This document shows positions 1 to 5,642 of a stretch of DNA of 6,124 nucleotides, piece after piece. Position 1 is the first letter of the stretch. Every line of letters starts with the position of its first letter. Position numbers and translations under genes: made by a program. The notes below the pieces were generated by a model. That model did not search any database, was not told where the DNA came from, and saw nothing but the letters and a program-made list of their open reading frames with translations. The DNA lies in NCBI GenBank assembly GCA_036400075.1, contig DASWLV010000196.1, forward strand, positions 1 to 6,124, given 5' to 3'. This stretch comes from JALZCH01 sp036400075. Its GTDB lineage: Bacteria; Acidobacteriota; Blastocatellia; Pyrinomonadales; Pyrinomonadaceae.

Positions 1-1229
1 TGGACGTGACCTGCGTTGATGTTGATGAAAGTAAGATTGCTCGCCTCAAAGAGGGAATTATTCCGATTTACGAGCCGGGGCTTGATCAAATTGTCGAGCG
101 AAACTCAAAAGCGGGGCGCCTTCATTTTACAACCGATTTGAAACAAGCCGTTGAAAATGCTCTGGTGATTTTCCTCGCCGTCGGCACTCCGCCGAACGAG
201 GACGGAACGCCGAATATGAGCTTTGTCGAAAAAGCGGTTCTCGATATTGCTCGCTTTATAAACGGCTATAAAGTTATCGTGACCAAATCAACCGTCCCGG
301 TCGGAACCGGCGAATGGGTACGCAAATTGATTCACGAAAATCAAACGGCGAAACATAACTTCGGCGTTTGCTCGAATCCCGAGTTTTTGCGCGAAGGAGC
401 GGCAATCAGTGATTTTATGCGTCCCGACCGCGTTGTCATCGGCAGCCGCGATGCTGAGGCGATTGCGATTATGAGAGATTTGTATCGCCCGCTATTTTTA
501 ATCGAGACGCCTTTCGTCATCACTTCGCTCGAAGCAGCGGAATTGACGAAATACGCCGCCAACGCTTTTCTCGCCACGAAAATCTCGTTTATCAACGAAA
601 TTGCCAATCTGTGCGATAAAATCGGGTGCGACGTTCACGACGTGGCGCGCGGAATGGGAATGGACAAACGAATCGGCAGCAAGTTTTTGCATCCGGGTCC
701 GGGCTTTGGCGGTTCCTGTTTTCCGAAAGACACACGGGCTTTGGCGACAGTGGCTAAACAATACGGCTCTGAATCCCGCATTGTTGATACAGTTATTGAA
801 GTCAATGACAATCAGCGCCGGATAATGATTCCGAAAATTGAACAGCTCGTCGGCGATTTTGCCGGTAAAACGATTGCCGTTTTAGGTCTCTCGTTCAAAC
901 CGGAAACCGACGATATGCGCGAATCGCCTGCCCTTGAAATCATCAATGAAATCGTAGCGCGAGGAGCAAAAGTTAAAGCCTTTGACCCGGTGGCGATGGA
1001 AGAAGCCAGAAAATCTCTGCCCGATATCGAGTATTCAAAAGACGAATACGATGCTATTTCAGGAGCGGACGCGCTGGTTTTGGTGACCGAATGGAATCAA
1101 TTTCGCGCGCTCGATTTGGAAAAAGTCAAATCGCTTTTAAAATCTCCGAAAATCGCCGACCTCCGCAACATTTATGAACCCGCCGCAATGCGCGAGCGCG
1201 GTTTTGAATACATCGGAGTCGGGAGATAA
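1..1229 (+). CDS. ugd: UDP-glucose 6-dehydrogenase, 5'-truncated by window edge
   Basis: Oxidises UDP-glucose to UDP-glucuronate with two NAD+ in the cytoplasm, supplying uronic acid for surface polysaccharides. The frame is open from the first full codon (3-5) to TAA 1227-1229, giving 408 residues. It begins inside the Rossmann fold (VTCVDVDESKIARL), so the GxGYVG dinucleotide loop and roughly 25 residues lie outside; the GTG at 6 is an internal valine, not the start. Family motifs in order are VGTPPNEDG (180-206), STVPVGTG (288-311), NPEFLREG, the K-x3-N pair (Lys 549-551, Asn 561-563), GFGGSCFPKD with catalytic Cys 717-719 and Asp 729-731, and GLSFKPETDDMRESP in the C-terminal domain. The GGSCFPKD form points to UDP-glucose dehydrogenase rather than the UDP-HexNAc dehydrogenases, which usually have GGHCIPVDP. 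The nucleotide-sugar epimerase follows 114 bp downstream. Function is confident from the intact catalytic set. Confidence 0.96.
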   Translation, partial: DVTCVDVDESKIARLKEGIIPIYEPGLDQIVERNSKAGRLHFTTDLKQAVENALVIFLAVGTPPNEDGTPNMSFVEKAVLDIARFINGYKVIVTKSTVPVGTGEWVRKLIHENQTAKHNFGVCSNPEFLREGAAISDFMRPDRVVIGSRDAEAIAIMRDLYRPLFLIETPFVITSLEAAELTKYAANAFLATKISFINEIANLCDKIGCDVHDVARGMGMDKRIGSKFLHPGPGFGGSCFPKDTRALATVAKQYGSESRIVDTVIEVNDNQRRIMIPKIEQLVGDFAGKTIAVLGLSFKPETDDMRESPALEIINEIVARGAKVKAFDPVAMEEARKSLPDIEYSKDEYDAISGADALVLVTEWNQFRALDLEKVKSLLKSPKIADLRNIYEPAAMRERGFEYIGVGR

Positions 1230-1232
1230 TTC

Positions 1233-1267
1233 AATTACGAATTACGAATTACGAATTACGAATTACG
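1233..1267 (+). repeat. Heptanucleotide tandem array, unit AATTACG x5
   Basis: Five perfect consecutive copies of AATTACG begin 3 bp after the dehydrogenase stop codon. The opposite-orientation form of the same heptamer, degenerate, occupies 1304-1343, so the two could form an imperfect stem around a loop of about 36 nt. Rotated, the unit is ATTACGA, which shares ATTAC with the array before the helicase gene. It resembles the short tandemly repeated heptamers described in cyanobacteria; role unknown. Confidence 0.95.
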
Positions 1268-1303
1268 GAATCTGATTTTTAAGTTTTAAAAAGATATTCC
1301 TTC

Positions 1304-1343
1304 ATTCGTCATTCATAATTTGAAATTCGTAATTTGAAATTTT
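1304..1343 (-). repeat. Degenerate inverted heptamer array, consensus ATTCGTA on the plus strand
   Basis: Successive heptamers are ATTCGTC, ATTCATA, ATTTGAA, ATTCGTA and ATTTGAA, then ATTTT, ending at the base before the epimerase ATG. The consensus is the reverse complement of the unit at 1233-1267, so this is the decayed right arm of an inverted heptamer pair. It leaves no room for a separate Shine-Dalgarno sequence. Confidence 0.8.
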
Positions 1344-2303
1344 ATGCAAAGCAAAAAATTTCTGGTTACGGGCGGGGCGGGTTTTATCGGCTCGAACCTG
1401 GCTGACGCTCTTATCGCACAGGGCGGAATTGTTCGCATTATTGATAATTTCGTGACCGGCTATCGAGAAAATCTGGACGAAATATCGGGCGATTTTGATT
1501 TTATCGAAGGAGATTTAAACGACGAAACAAAGCTGCGCCAGGCTCTCGAAGGCGTCGAAGTCGTTTTTCATGAAGCGGCGCTGCCGTCGGTTCCGCGCTC
1601 TGTTGCTAACCCGAAAGAAACTCACGAAGCCTGCGTCAATGCCACTTTTAAGCTGCTCGTCGCGGCAAAAGAGGCGGGCGTTCGCCGCTTGATTTATGCG
1701 GCATCAAGCTCGGCTTACGGCGACCAGCCGACTTTGCCGAAGATCGAAACGATGCTTCCCGAACCGCTTTCGCCTTACGCGGCGGCAAAATTAATGTGCG
1801 AATATTATTGTCAGGTTTTCACCCGCGTTTACGGTTTGGAAACAATCAGCTTGCGTTATTTCAACGTTTTCGGTCCGCGCCAAGACCCAAGCTCGGAATA
1901 TTCGGGCGTGATTTCGCGCTTTATTGATGCGCTGATGACCGGGAAAACTCCGATTATTTACGGCGACGGCGAGCAAACCCGCGATTTCACTTATATCGCC
2001 AACGTCGTCAACGCCAATATCCGCGCGTCGCAGACGACAAGAGGAATCGGCGAAGTGATGAACGCCGCGAACGGCGACCGCGTAACTTTGAATGAATTGC
2101 TTGAAGTTTTAAAAAAGATAACCGGCAAAGAAAATGTTCAAGCCGAACACAGAGAAGCTCGCCCCGGAGACGTTAAACATTCACAGGCGGACAACGCCCG
2201 TGCCCGCGAATGTTTGGATTATGAAAAACTCGTCGGCTTGGAAGAAGGTTTGCGCCGAACAATCGAATGGTGGCAAACCAGCCGCTTTGCCAAAAATCTT
2301 TAA
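1344..2303 (+). CDS. NAD-dependent nucleotide-sugar 4-epimerase, WbpP/GalE-like extended SDR
   Basis: Probably inverts C4 of a UDP-sugar through a transient 4-keto intermediate, feeding polysaccharide or lipopolysaccharide assembly. The 319-residue length is normal. Visible features are the Rossmann motif GGAGFIG (residues 10-16), the NAD-adenosine contact region IIDNFVTG (32-39), the WbpP-like AALPSVPRSV (78-87), the catalytic triad candidates S121, Y145 and K149 (SSSAYG, SPYAAAK), then LRYFNVFGPRQDP (170-182) and YGDGEQTRDFTY (206-217). The residue aligning with GalE Tyr299 is S280 (in DVKHSQAD), a small gate that in WbpP-type enzymes admits N-acetylated sugars. The start is fixed by ATG 1344, with an in-frame TGA at 1335-1337 just upstream; there is no Shine-Dalgarno. 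Placement after a UDP-glucose dehydrogenase leaves UDP-glucuronate as an alternative substrate. Family confident; substrate not resolved. Confidence 0.92.
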   Translation: MQSKKFLVTGGAGFIGSNLADALIAQGGIVRIIDNFVTGYRENLDEISGDFDFIEGDLNDETKLRQALEGVEVVFHEAALPSVPRSVANPKETHEACVNATFKLLVAAKEAGVRRLIYAASSSAYGDQPTLPKIETMLPEPLSPYAAAKLMCEYYCQVFTRVYGLETISLRYFNVFGPRQDPSSEYSGVISRFIDALMTGKTPIIYGDGEQTRDFTYIANVVNANIRASQTTRGIGEVMNAANGDRVTLNELLEVLKKITGKENVQAEHREARPGDVKHSQADNARARECLDYEKLVGLEEGLRRTIEWWQTSRFAKNL

Positions 2304-2330
2304 CTGAAAATGTTGATTTACGCTTTTCAG

Positions 2331-2370
2331 ACTCATCCGGTCGAATCTAAAATAACCGGATGAGTTTTTT
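2331..2370 (+). terminator. Intrinsic terminator-like hairpin overlapping the next start codon
   Basis: Arms ACTCATCCGGT (2331-2341) and ACCGGATGAGT (2355-2365) form an 11-bp perfect stem with a 13-nt loop, followed by T2365-T2370, one A and five more T. This has the form of a Rho-independent terminator 27 bp after the epimerase stop. The right arm and T-run contain ATG 2360-2362 and the first codons of the downstream CPBP gene, so it may also mask that start in any read-through mRNA. Confidence 0.8.
2348..2353 (+). promoter_or_regulatory. Possible -10 element (TAAAAT) for the CPBP protease gene
   Basis: TAAAAT matches the -10 consensus TATAAT at five of six positions and lies in the loop of the terminator hairpin. 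With the usual 6-7 nt spacing, transcription would begin at about 2360, the A of the ATG, giving a leaderless mRNA lacking the left hairpin arm. No good -35 box is seen at 17 bp spacing (2325-2330 is TTTCAG). This is inference only. Confidence 0.3.
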
Positions 2371-3307
2371 ATTTTTCAACGCTTTCGGTCGCCTTAGAAG
2401 CGGCTGGCGTTTTTTGCTGTTCGCCTTTGCCTTTGTGTTTTGCGTGACGGCGATTGAAGGAGCGTTCTTTTTGTCTGCGCAAGGTTCGCCCGAATTAAAA
2501 TCTTTTCTCGGCGGCAACGGCGGTTTTATCGTTCAAAATCTGACGATGCTGATCGTGTCAACGATTTTGGCGTTCGTATTTCAGAAGAAAATTGAAGATT
2601 TGCCCGCGAAAACTTTGGGCTGGACGTTTGAAAGCAAGAGCCTGCTGAATTTCCTGAGCGGCGTCGGCGTCGGCATCGGAACGCTTTTACTAGCTGTGAT
2701 GATTGTGTTCGGTTCGGGCGCGTTAAATTTTAATTTAAACAACTCCGCAGCTTCCGCGCTTTTGCAGTCCTTTCTGACGGCGGCAGCCGTTTTCGGTTTG
2801 GGCGCGGCGGCGGAAGAAACTTTGTTTCGCGGTTATGCTCTGCAAACTTTCGCTCGCGCACATCTTGCATGGCTTGCCGTTATCATTACTTCTCTGCCCT
2901 TCGCGCTCGGTCATCTCGGAAATCCGAATGTCGCGCCGGTTTTTACTTTTCTTAACACGGCGCTCGCGGGTGTCTGGCTGGCTATTGCTTATTTGAAAAC
3001 CCGCAATTTATGGTTTCCGTTCGGCGTCCATTTCGCGTGGAATTTCTTGATGGCGCAGATTTTCGGGATTCCGGTCAGCGGAATTACGAGAATTGCACCG
3101 TCGCCATTTCTAAATTCAATTGATTCAAACCAACTTGTCTGGCTGTCGGGCGGCGATTACGGAATCGAAGGCGGCGCGGCTTGCACAATCGCAATAGCCA
3201 TCTCGACGCTGTTCATCCAATTCGCGCCATTTTTTAAACCCGACCCCGAACTGCTGGCTCTGACAAGCCGGGAAATTCCGGTCGAAACAAATGCTCAAAC
3301 GGTCTAA
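2360..3307 (+). CDS. CPBP (CAAX protease/bacteriocin-processing) family intramembrane metalloprotease
   Basis: A polytopic membrane protein of 315 residues in the Rce1/Abi-like CPBP family, which cleaves membrane-associated substrates using metal bound by residues inside the bilayer. All signature motifs are intact: EETLFR (E152, E153, R157), FALGH (F181, H185) and HFAWN (H224, N228). Likely membrane segments lie near residues 17-39, 56-74, 97-118, 134-150, 168-185, 196-211, 217-237 and 272-291. The N-terminal FNAFGRLRSGWRFLL lead-in resembles many bacterial CPBP proteins. The start is forced: ATG 2360 has an in-frame TAA at 2348-2350, and the next ATG (residue 63) would remove the first membrane helix. 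There is no Shine-Dalgarno, and the start codon sits inside a terminator-like hairpin. The substrate is unknown, and no bacteriocin genes are nearby to suggest immunity. Family confident, biological role not. Confidence 0.9.
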   Translation: MSFLFFNAFGRLRSGWRFLLFAFAFVFCVTAIEGAFFLSAQGSPELKSFLGGNGGFIVQNLTMLIVSTILAFVFQKKIEDLPAKTLGWTFESKSLLNFLSGVGVGIGTLLLAVMIVFGSGALNFNLNNSAASALLQSFLTAAAVFGLGAAAEETLFRGYALQTFARAHLAWLAVIITSLPFALGHLGNPNVAPVFTFLNTALAGVWLAIAYLKTRNLWFPFGVHFAWNFLMAQIFGIPVSGITRIAPSPFLNSIDSNQLVWLSGGDYGIEGGAACTIAIAISTLFIQFAPFFKPDPELLALTSREIPVETNAQTV

Positions 3308-3321
3308 AGCCGTACTGACTT

Positions 3322-3358
3322 AGTAATAAGTAATAAGTAATAAGTAATAAGTAATAAG
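3322..3358 (+). repeat. Heptanucleotide tandem array, unit AGTAATA x5
   Basis: Five perfect copies of AGTAATA plus AG begin 14 bp after the CPBP stop codon. Bases 3328-3358 form the left arm of a perfect inverted repeat with 3374-3404. Read on the other strand the unit rotates to ATTACTT, sharing ATTAC with the array at 1233-1267. Confidence 0.95.
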
Positions 3359-3404
3359 TTTAAAAGCCAATTGCTTATTACTTATTACTTATTACTTATT
3401 ACTT
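3328..3404. repeat. 31-bp perfect inverted repeat (potential hairpin) before the helicase gene
   Basis: Bases 3328-3358 pair without mismatch with 3374-3404, leaving a 15-nt loop (3359-3373). The stem is AT-rich and heptamer-periodic, so it can also pair out of register in seven-base steps. In RNA it would place the helicase start codon immediately at the stem base. It could act as a terminator, a translation brake or a mobile-repeat relic; nothing here decides which. Confidence 0.9.
3374..3404 (-). repeat. Inverted heptamer array, CTTATTA x4 on the plus strand
   Basis: Four perfect CTTATTA copies plus CTT form the right arm, ending two bases before the helicase ATG at 3407. It is the exact reverse complement of 3328-3358. 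Gene callers can read through it from TTG 3371, producing a spurious repeat-encoded leader rich in L, I, T and Y. Confidence 0.95.
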
Positions 3405-3406
3405 TT

Positions 3407-5098
3407 ATGAGCAATCAAGCGAGCGCGAAACAAATCCGACGAACTCTGCGCGAAACATTCGGTTTTGAAAAGCTGCGCCCGGGGCAGCGCGAGGTGATTG
3501 AAAACGTTTTAGCAGGAAAAGACACTCTGGCGATTATGCCTACGGGCGCGGGGAAATCGCTTTGTTATCAATTGCCGGCGCTGCATCTCGAAGGAATGAC
3601 GATTGTCGTTTCGCCGCTGATTTCGCTGATGAAAGACCAGACCGACAAGCTCGAAGAAAAGGGCTTGGACGTAGCGAATTTGAACAGCTCGGTTTCCGAA
3701 TCGGAACAGCGCGAATCGCTCGAACAAGTCGAGCGGGAAGCAAGCGATTTTGTTTTCACCACGCCTGAGAGATTAACCGACGCTAAGTTTCTGGAAACAA
3801 TCAAAGATAAACAGATTGATTTCGTCGTCATTGACGAGGCGCATTGCATTTCGCAATGGGGACATGATTTTCGACCTGCTTTTCTGGAGATTCGTGTAGC
3901 GCTTAAACAATTAAAAAATCCGCCGATTCTGGCTTTGACCGCCACGGCGACTTCCGAAGTTATTGAAGACATCAAACGACAGCTTGAGCGACCGCAAATG
4001 CAGGTTGTTAATTCCGGCATTTTCCGTCCGAATCTAGTTTTTGAAGTCGTTCACACGACAAACGATTTGGAAAAACGCGAGAATCTGGCAAAATTTTTGC
4101 GAGAAACCCAAGGCTCGAAAATTGTTTATTGTGCGACCGTCAAAGCGGTCGAAGAAGTGTTTGATTTTTTGGAAAAAGTCGAAATAGCGGCGGAAAAATA
4201 TCACGGGAAATTGAGCGCAAAACAACGGCACGAAACGCAAGATCACTTTATGTCCGGCGAAATCGAGACGATTGTCGCAACAAACGCATTTGGAATGGGC
4301 GTTGATAAAGCGGATATTCGCGCGGTCGTTCACTGGCAGATTCCCGGTTCGCTCGAATCGTATTATCAGGAAGCCGGACGCGCGGGGCGCGACGGTTCGC
4401 CATCGCGTTGCGTTTTGCTTTACGACACGCGCGACCGCCGCGTGCAGCAGTTTTTTCTCGGCGGTCGTTATCCGAAGGCTGACGATATTTTGGCGATTTA
4501 TCAAACGCTGGAAAACTTTTCGACTGCTGCAAACTTGACGCAAATTCAGGAAACAATCGGCGACGCGGTGGCGAAAACCAAAACCCGCGTCGCACTCAAT
4601 TTACTCAAAGACGCTAAAGTAGTCAGAGAAAAACGCGGCGCGAAATTTGAATTATCGAAACGTGATTTGAATGATGCGGAAATTGAGAAAATCGCGGCAG
4701 AATATATCGAGAAAGGCGAAACCGACCGCGAAAAACTCGAACGAATGATGCTTTACGCGCAAAGCGCGTTTTGCCGCTGGCGAATTTTGTCGGAATATTT
4801 TGAAGCAGAATCGGAAGAAATTGAAAAATGTGGAAGTTGTGATAATTGCGAGCGTCCGGTTGAGGAGAGATTGGAAATAAAAACCCCGGAAATTCAGGTA
4901 AAACCGGAGGAAGAAGAAATTCTGCGCAAACTGAAGGAAAATGCCGCATCCAAAATTGTTGTCGGCGAAATTGTCAATTTGCCGCAAAATTTGGAAGGCG
5001 AAGTAAAATCAATCGAAGACGACAAAGTTACGGTCGTGCTGCCGAATGGCGAAACTAAAATGTTCAAGATGGAATTTGTTTTACCGCAAAATCAATAA
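3407..5098 (+). CDS. recQ: RecQ-family ATP-dependent DNA helicase, no HRDC domain, atypical C-terminus
   Basis: A 3'-5' superfamily 2 DNA helicase for recombination and repair, 563 residues from ATG 3407. Core motifs are FGFEKLRPGQ (motif 0, 18-27), MPTGAGKS (Walker A, K50), DEAHCISQWGHDFRP (143-157, motif II plus the RecQ aromatic loop), LTATAT (177-182), FGMGVDKADIR (295-305) and QEAGRAGRDG (321-330, motif VI with arginine finger). Zinc ligand candidates are C456, C475, C478 and C481. Between core and zinc site lie about 90 residues (355-445) that read like a winged helix (TKTRVALNLLKDAKVVRE). After a charged linker (484-512), residues 518-560 resemble a small beta-barrel of DUF3553 type (GEVKSIEDDKVTVVLPNGET). 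HRDC is absent. The in-frame TTG 3371 is rejected as the start because its 12 extra residues are translated repeat. No Shine-Dalgarno. Helicase certain; orthology to E. coli RecQ less so. Confidence 0.93.
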   Translation: MSNQASAKQIRRTLRETFGFEKLRPGQREVIENVLAGKDTLAIMPTGAGKSLCYQLPALHLEGMTIVVSPLISLMKDQTDKLEEKGLDVANLNSSVSESEQRESLEQVEREASDFVFTTPERLTDAKFLETIKDKQIDFVVIDEAHCISQWGHDFRPAFLEIRVALKQLKNPPILALTATATSEVIEDIKRQLERPQMQVVNSGIFRPNLVFEVVHTTNDLEKRENLAKFLRETQGSKIVYCATVKAVEEVFDFLEKVEIAAEKYHGKLSAKQRHETQDHFMSGEIETIVATNAFGMGVDKADIRAVVHWQIPGSLESYYQEAGRAGRDGSPSRCVLLYDTRDRRVQQFFLGGRYPKADDILAIYQTLENFSTAANLTQIQETIGDAVAKTKTRVALNLLKDAKVVREKRGAKFELSKRDLNDAEIEKIAAEYIEKGETDREKLERMMLYAQSAFCRWRILSEYFEAESEEIEKCGSCDNCERPVEERLEIKTPEIQVKPEEEEILRKLKENAASKIVVGEIVNLPQNLEGEVKSIEDDKVTVVLPNGETKMFKMEFVLPQNQ

Positions 5099-5163
5099 AT
5101 CTATTTAGCTTTGTTGTTATTTGAATTTATAAGTCAGCCATCAAGTACGTTTTTAAACCAAAC

Positions 5164-5622
5164 TTATCCGCGAGTTTCTTCAATAGCTTTTCGTTTTTCG
5201 GGAAACAAGTGTTTGACGGTTATTGCTTCTTTTTTCAGACTTTTTTGCGGACTACGAGATTTTATTAGCCCTAAAATTATCCCGATTATTTCAAGACTAA
5301 AGAGAAAAAGGAATAAAACTGCAATAGTAATGACTGTCGGAGCGACGCCGAGGCTAACCGTTTGGGAATTTTTATCCGAATTAGGAATAAAGGCTTCAAA
5401 AAACTTAACCGAAATAGGAATAAAATAATCAATCAGAGCGCCGGTCACGCCTAATGCGGCAAAGATTCCGGTTGCCAGCGCAAACTGTGAAAAGACCAGC
5501 CTCCAATTCGATTGACGCTGGCGACCGCTAAGAAATCGCGCGATCTCGGCTATAGGCATCCAAAAAGCGCTTAATAAATAAAACAATCCGCTAATTCCGG
5601 TTCCGGGCAATCCTGCAATCAT
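5164..5622 (-). CDS. Small membrane protein of unknown function downstream of a glycosyltransferase
   Basis: I do not recognise a named family. The 152 residues hold three likely membrane segments, near 9-28, 41-66 and 91-120, then a basic, charged, probably cytoplasmic tail (SRSPQKSLKKEA to KRKAIEETRG). The N-terminus GLPGTGISGLFYLLSAFWMP is glycine-rich and runs straight into the first helix. It begins 20 bp after the glycosyltransferase stop on the same strand, so co-transcription is likely. AAAGGA at 5641-5636 is a possible ribosome binding site, but 13 nt of spacing is long. It converges on the helicase gene, with 65 bp between the stops and no clear terminator hairpin there. By position it could be an accessory subunit of the glycosyltransferase, as PgaD is for PgaC, but I see no PgaD similarity. 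Real gene likely; function unknown. Confidence 0.75.
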   Translation of the reverse strand: MIAGLPGTGISGLFYLLSAFWMPIAEIARFLSGRQRQSNWRLVFSQFALATGIFAALGVTGALIDYFIPISVKFFEAFIPNSDKNSQTVSLGVAPTVITIAVLFLFLFSLEIIGIILGLIKSRSPQKSLKKEAITVKHLFPEKRKAIEETRG

Positions 5623-5642
5623 AATATTTTAAAAATCCTTTC

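Noticed and set aside
1314..1319. CATAAT as a -10 box for the epimerase gene
   Set aside because: It is one mismatch from consensus but lies in the repeat array, with no -35 box at suitable spacing (1291-1296 is AAGATA). Such matches are expected by chance in AT-rich repeats.
2313..2318. TTGATT as a -35 box for the CPBP gene
   Set aside because: It is 29 bp from the TAAAAT hexamer, far outside the usual 16-18 bp spacing.
2360..3307. CPBP protein as a bacteriocin-immunity or phage-defence component
   Set aside because: The family includes such members, but no bacteriocin, toxin or defence gene is nearby; the neighbours are sugar-nucleotide and DNA repair genes.
3322..3404. CRISPR array
   Set aside because: The units are 7 bp and contiguous with no unique spacers, and the second block is inverted. 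This is a tandem/inverted simple repeat.
3568..4020. Minus-strand open frame of 150 codons inside the helicase gene
   Set aside because: It is a Ser/Cys-rich antisense shadow of the conserved helicase core, with no motif of its own.
4034..4543. Minus-strand open frame of 169 codons inside the helicase gene
   Set aside because: Antisense to helicase motifs V and VI. It has no domain, and the overlapping sense frame is fully conserved.
4889..5098. Helicase gene truncated, having lost its HRDC domain by frameshift
   Set aside because: The C-terminus is an intact, patterned segment resembling a DUF3553 barrel up to a normal stop, so this looks like an alternative architecture rather than damage.
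5111..5428. Plus-strand open frame of 105 codons downstream of the helicase gene
   Set aside because: It lies antisense over the small membrane protein gene, its product is compositionally unremarkable with no recognisable motif, and the minus-strand frame has clear membrane segments and operon spacing.
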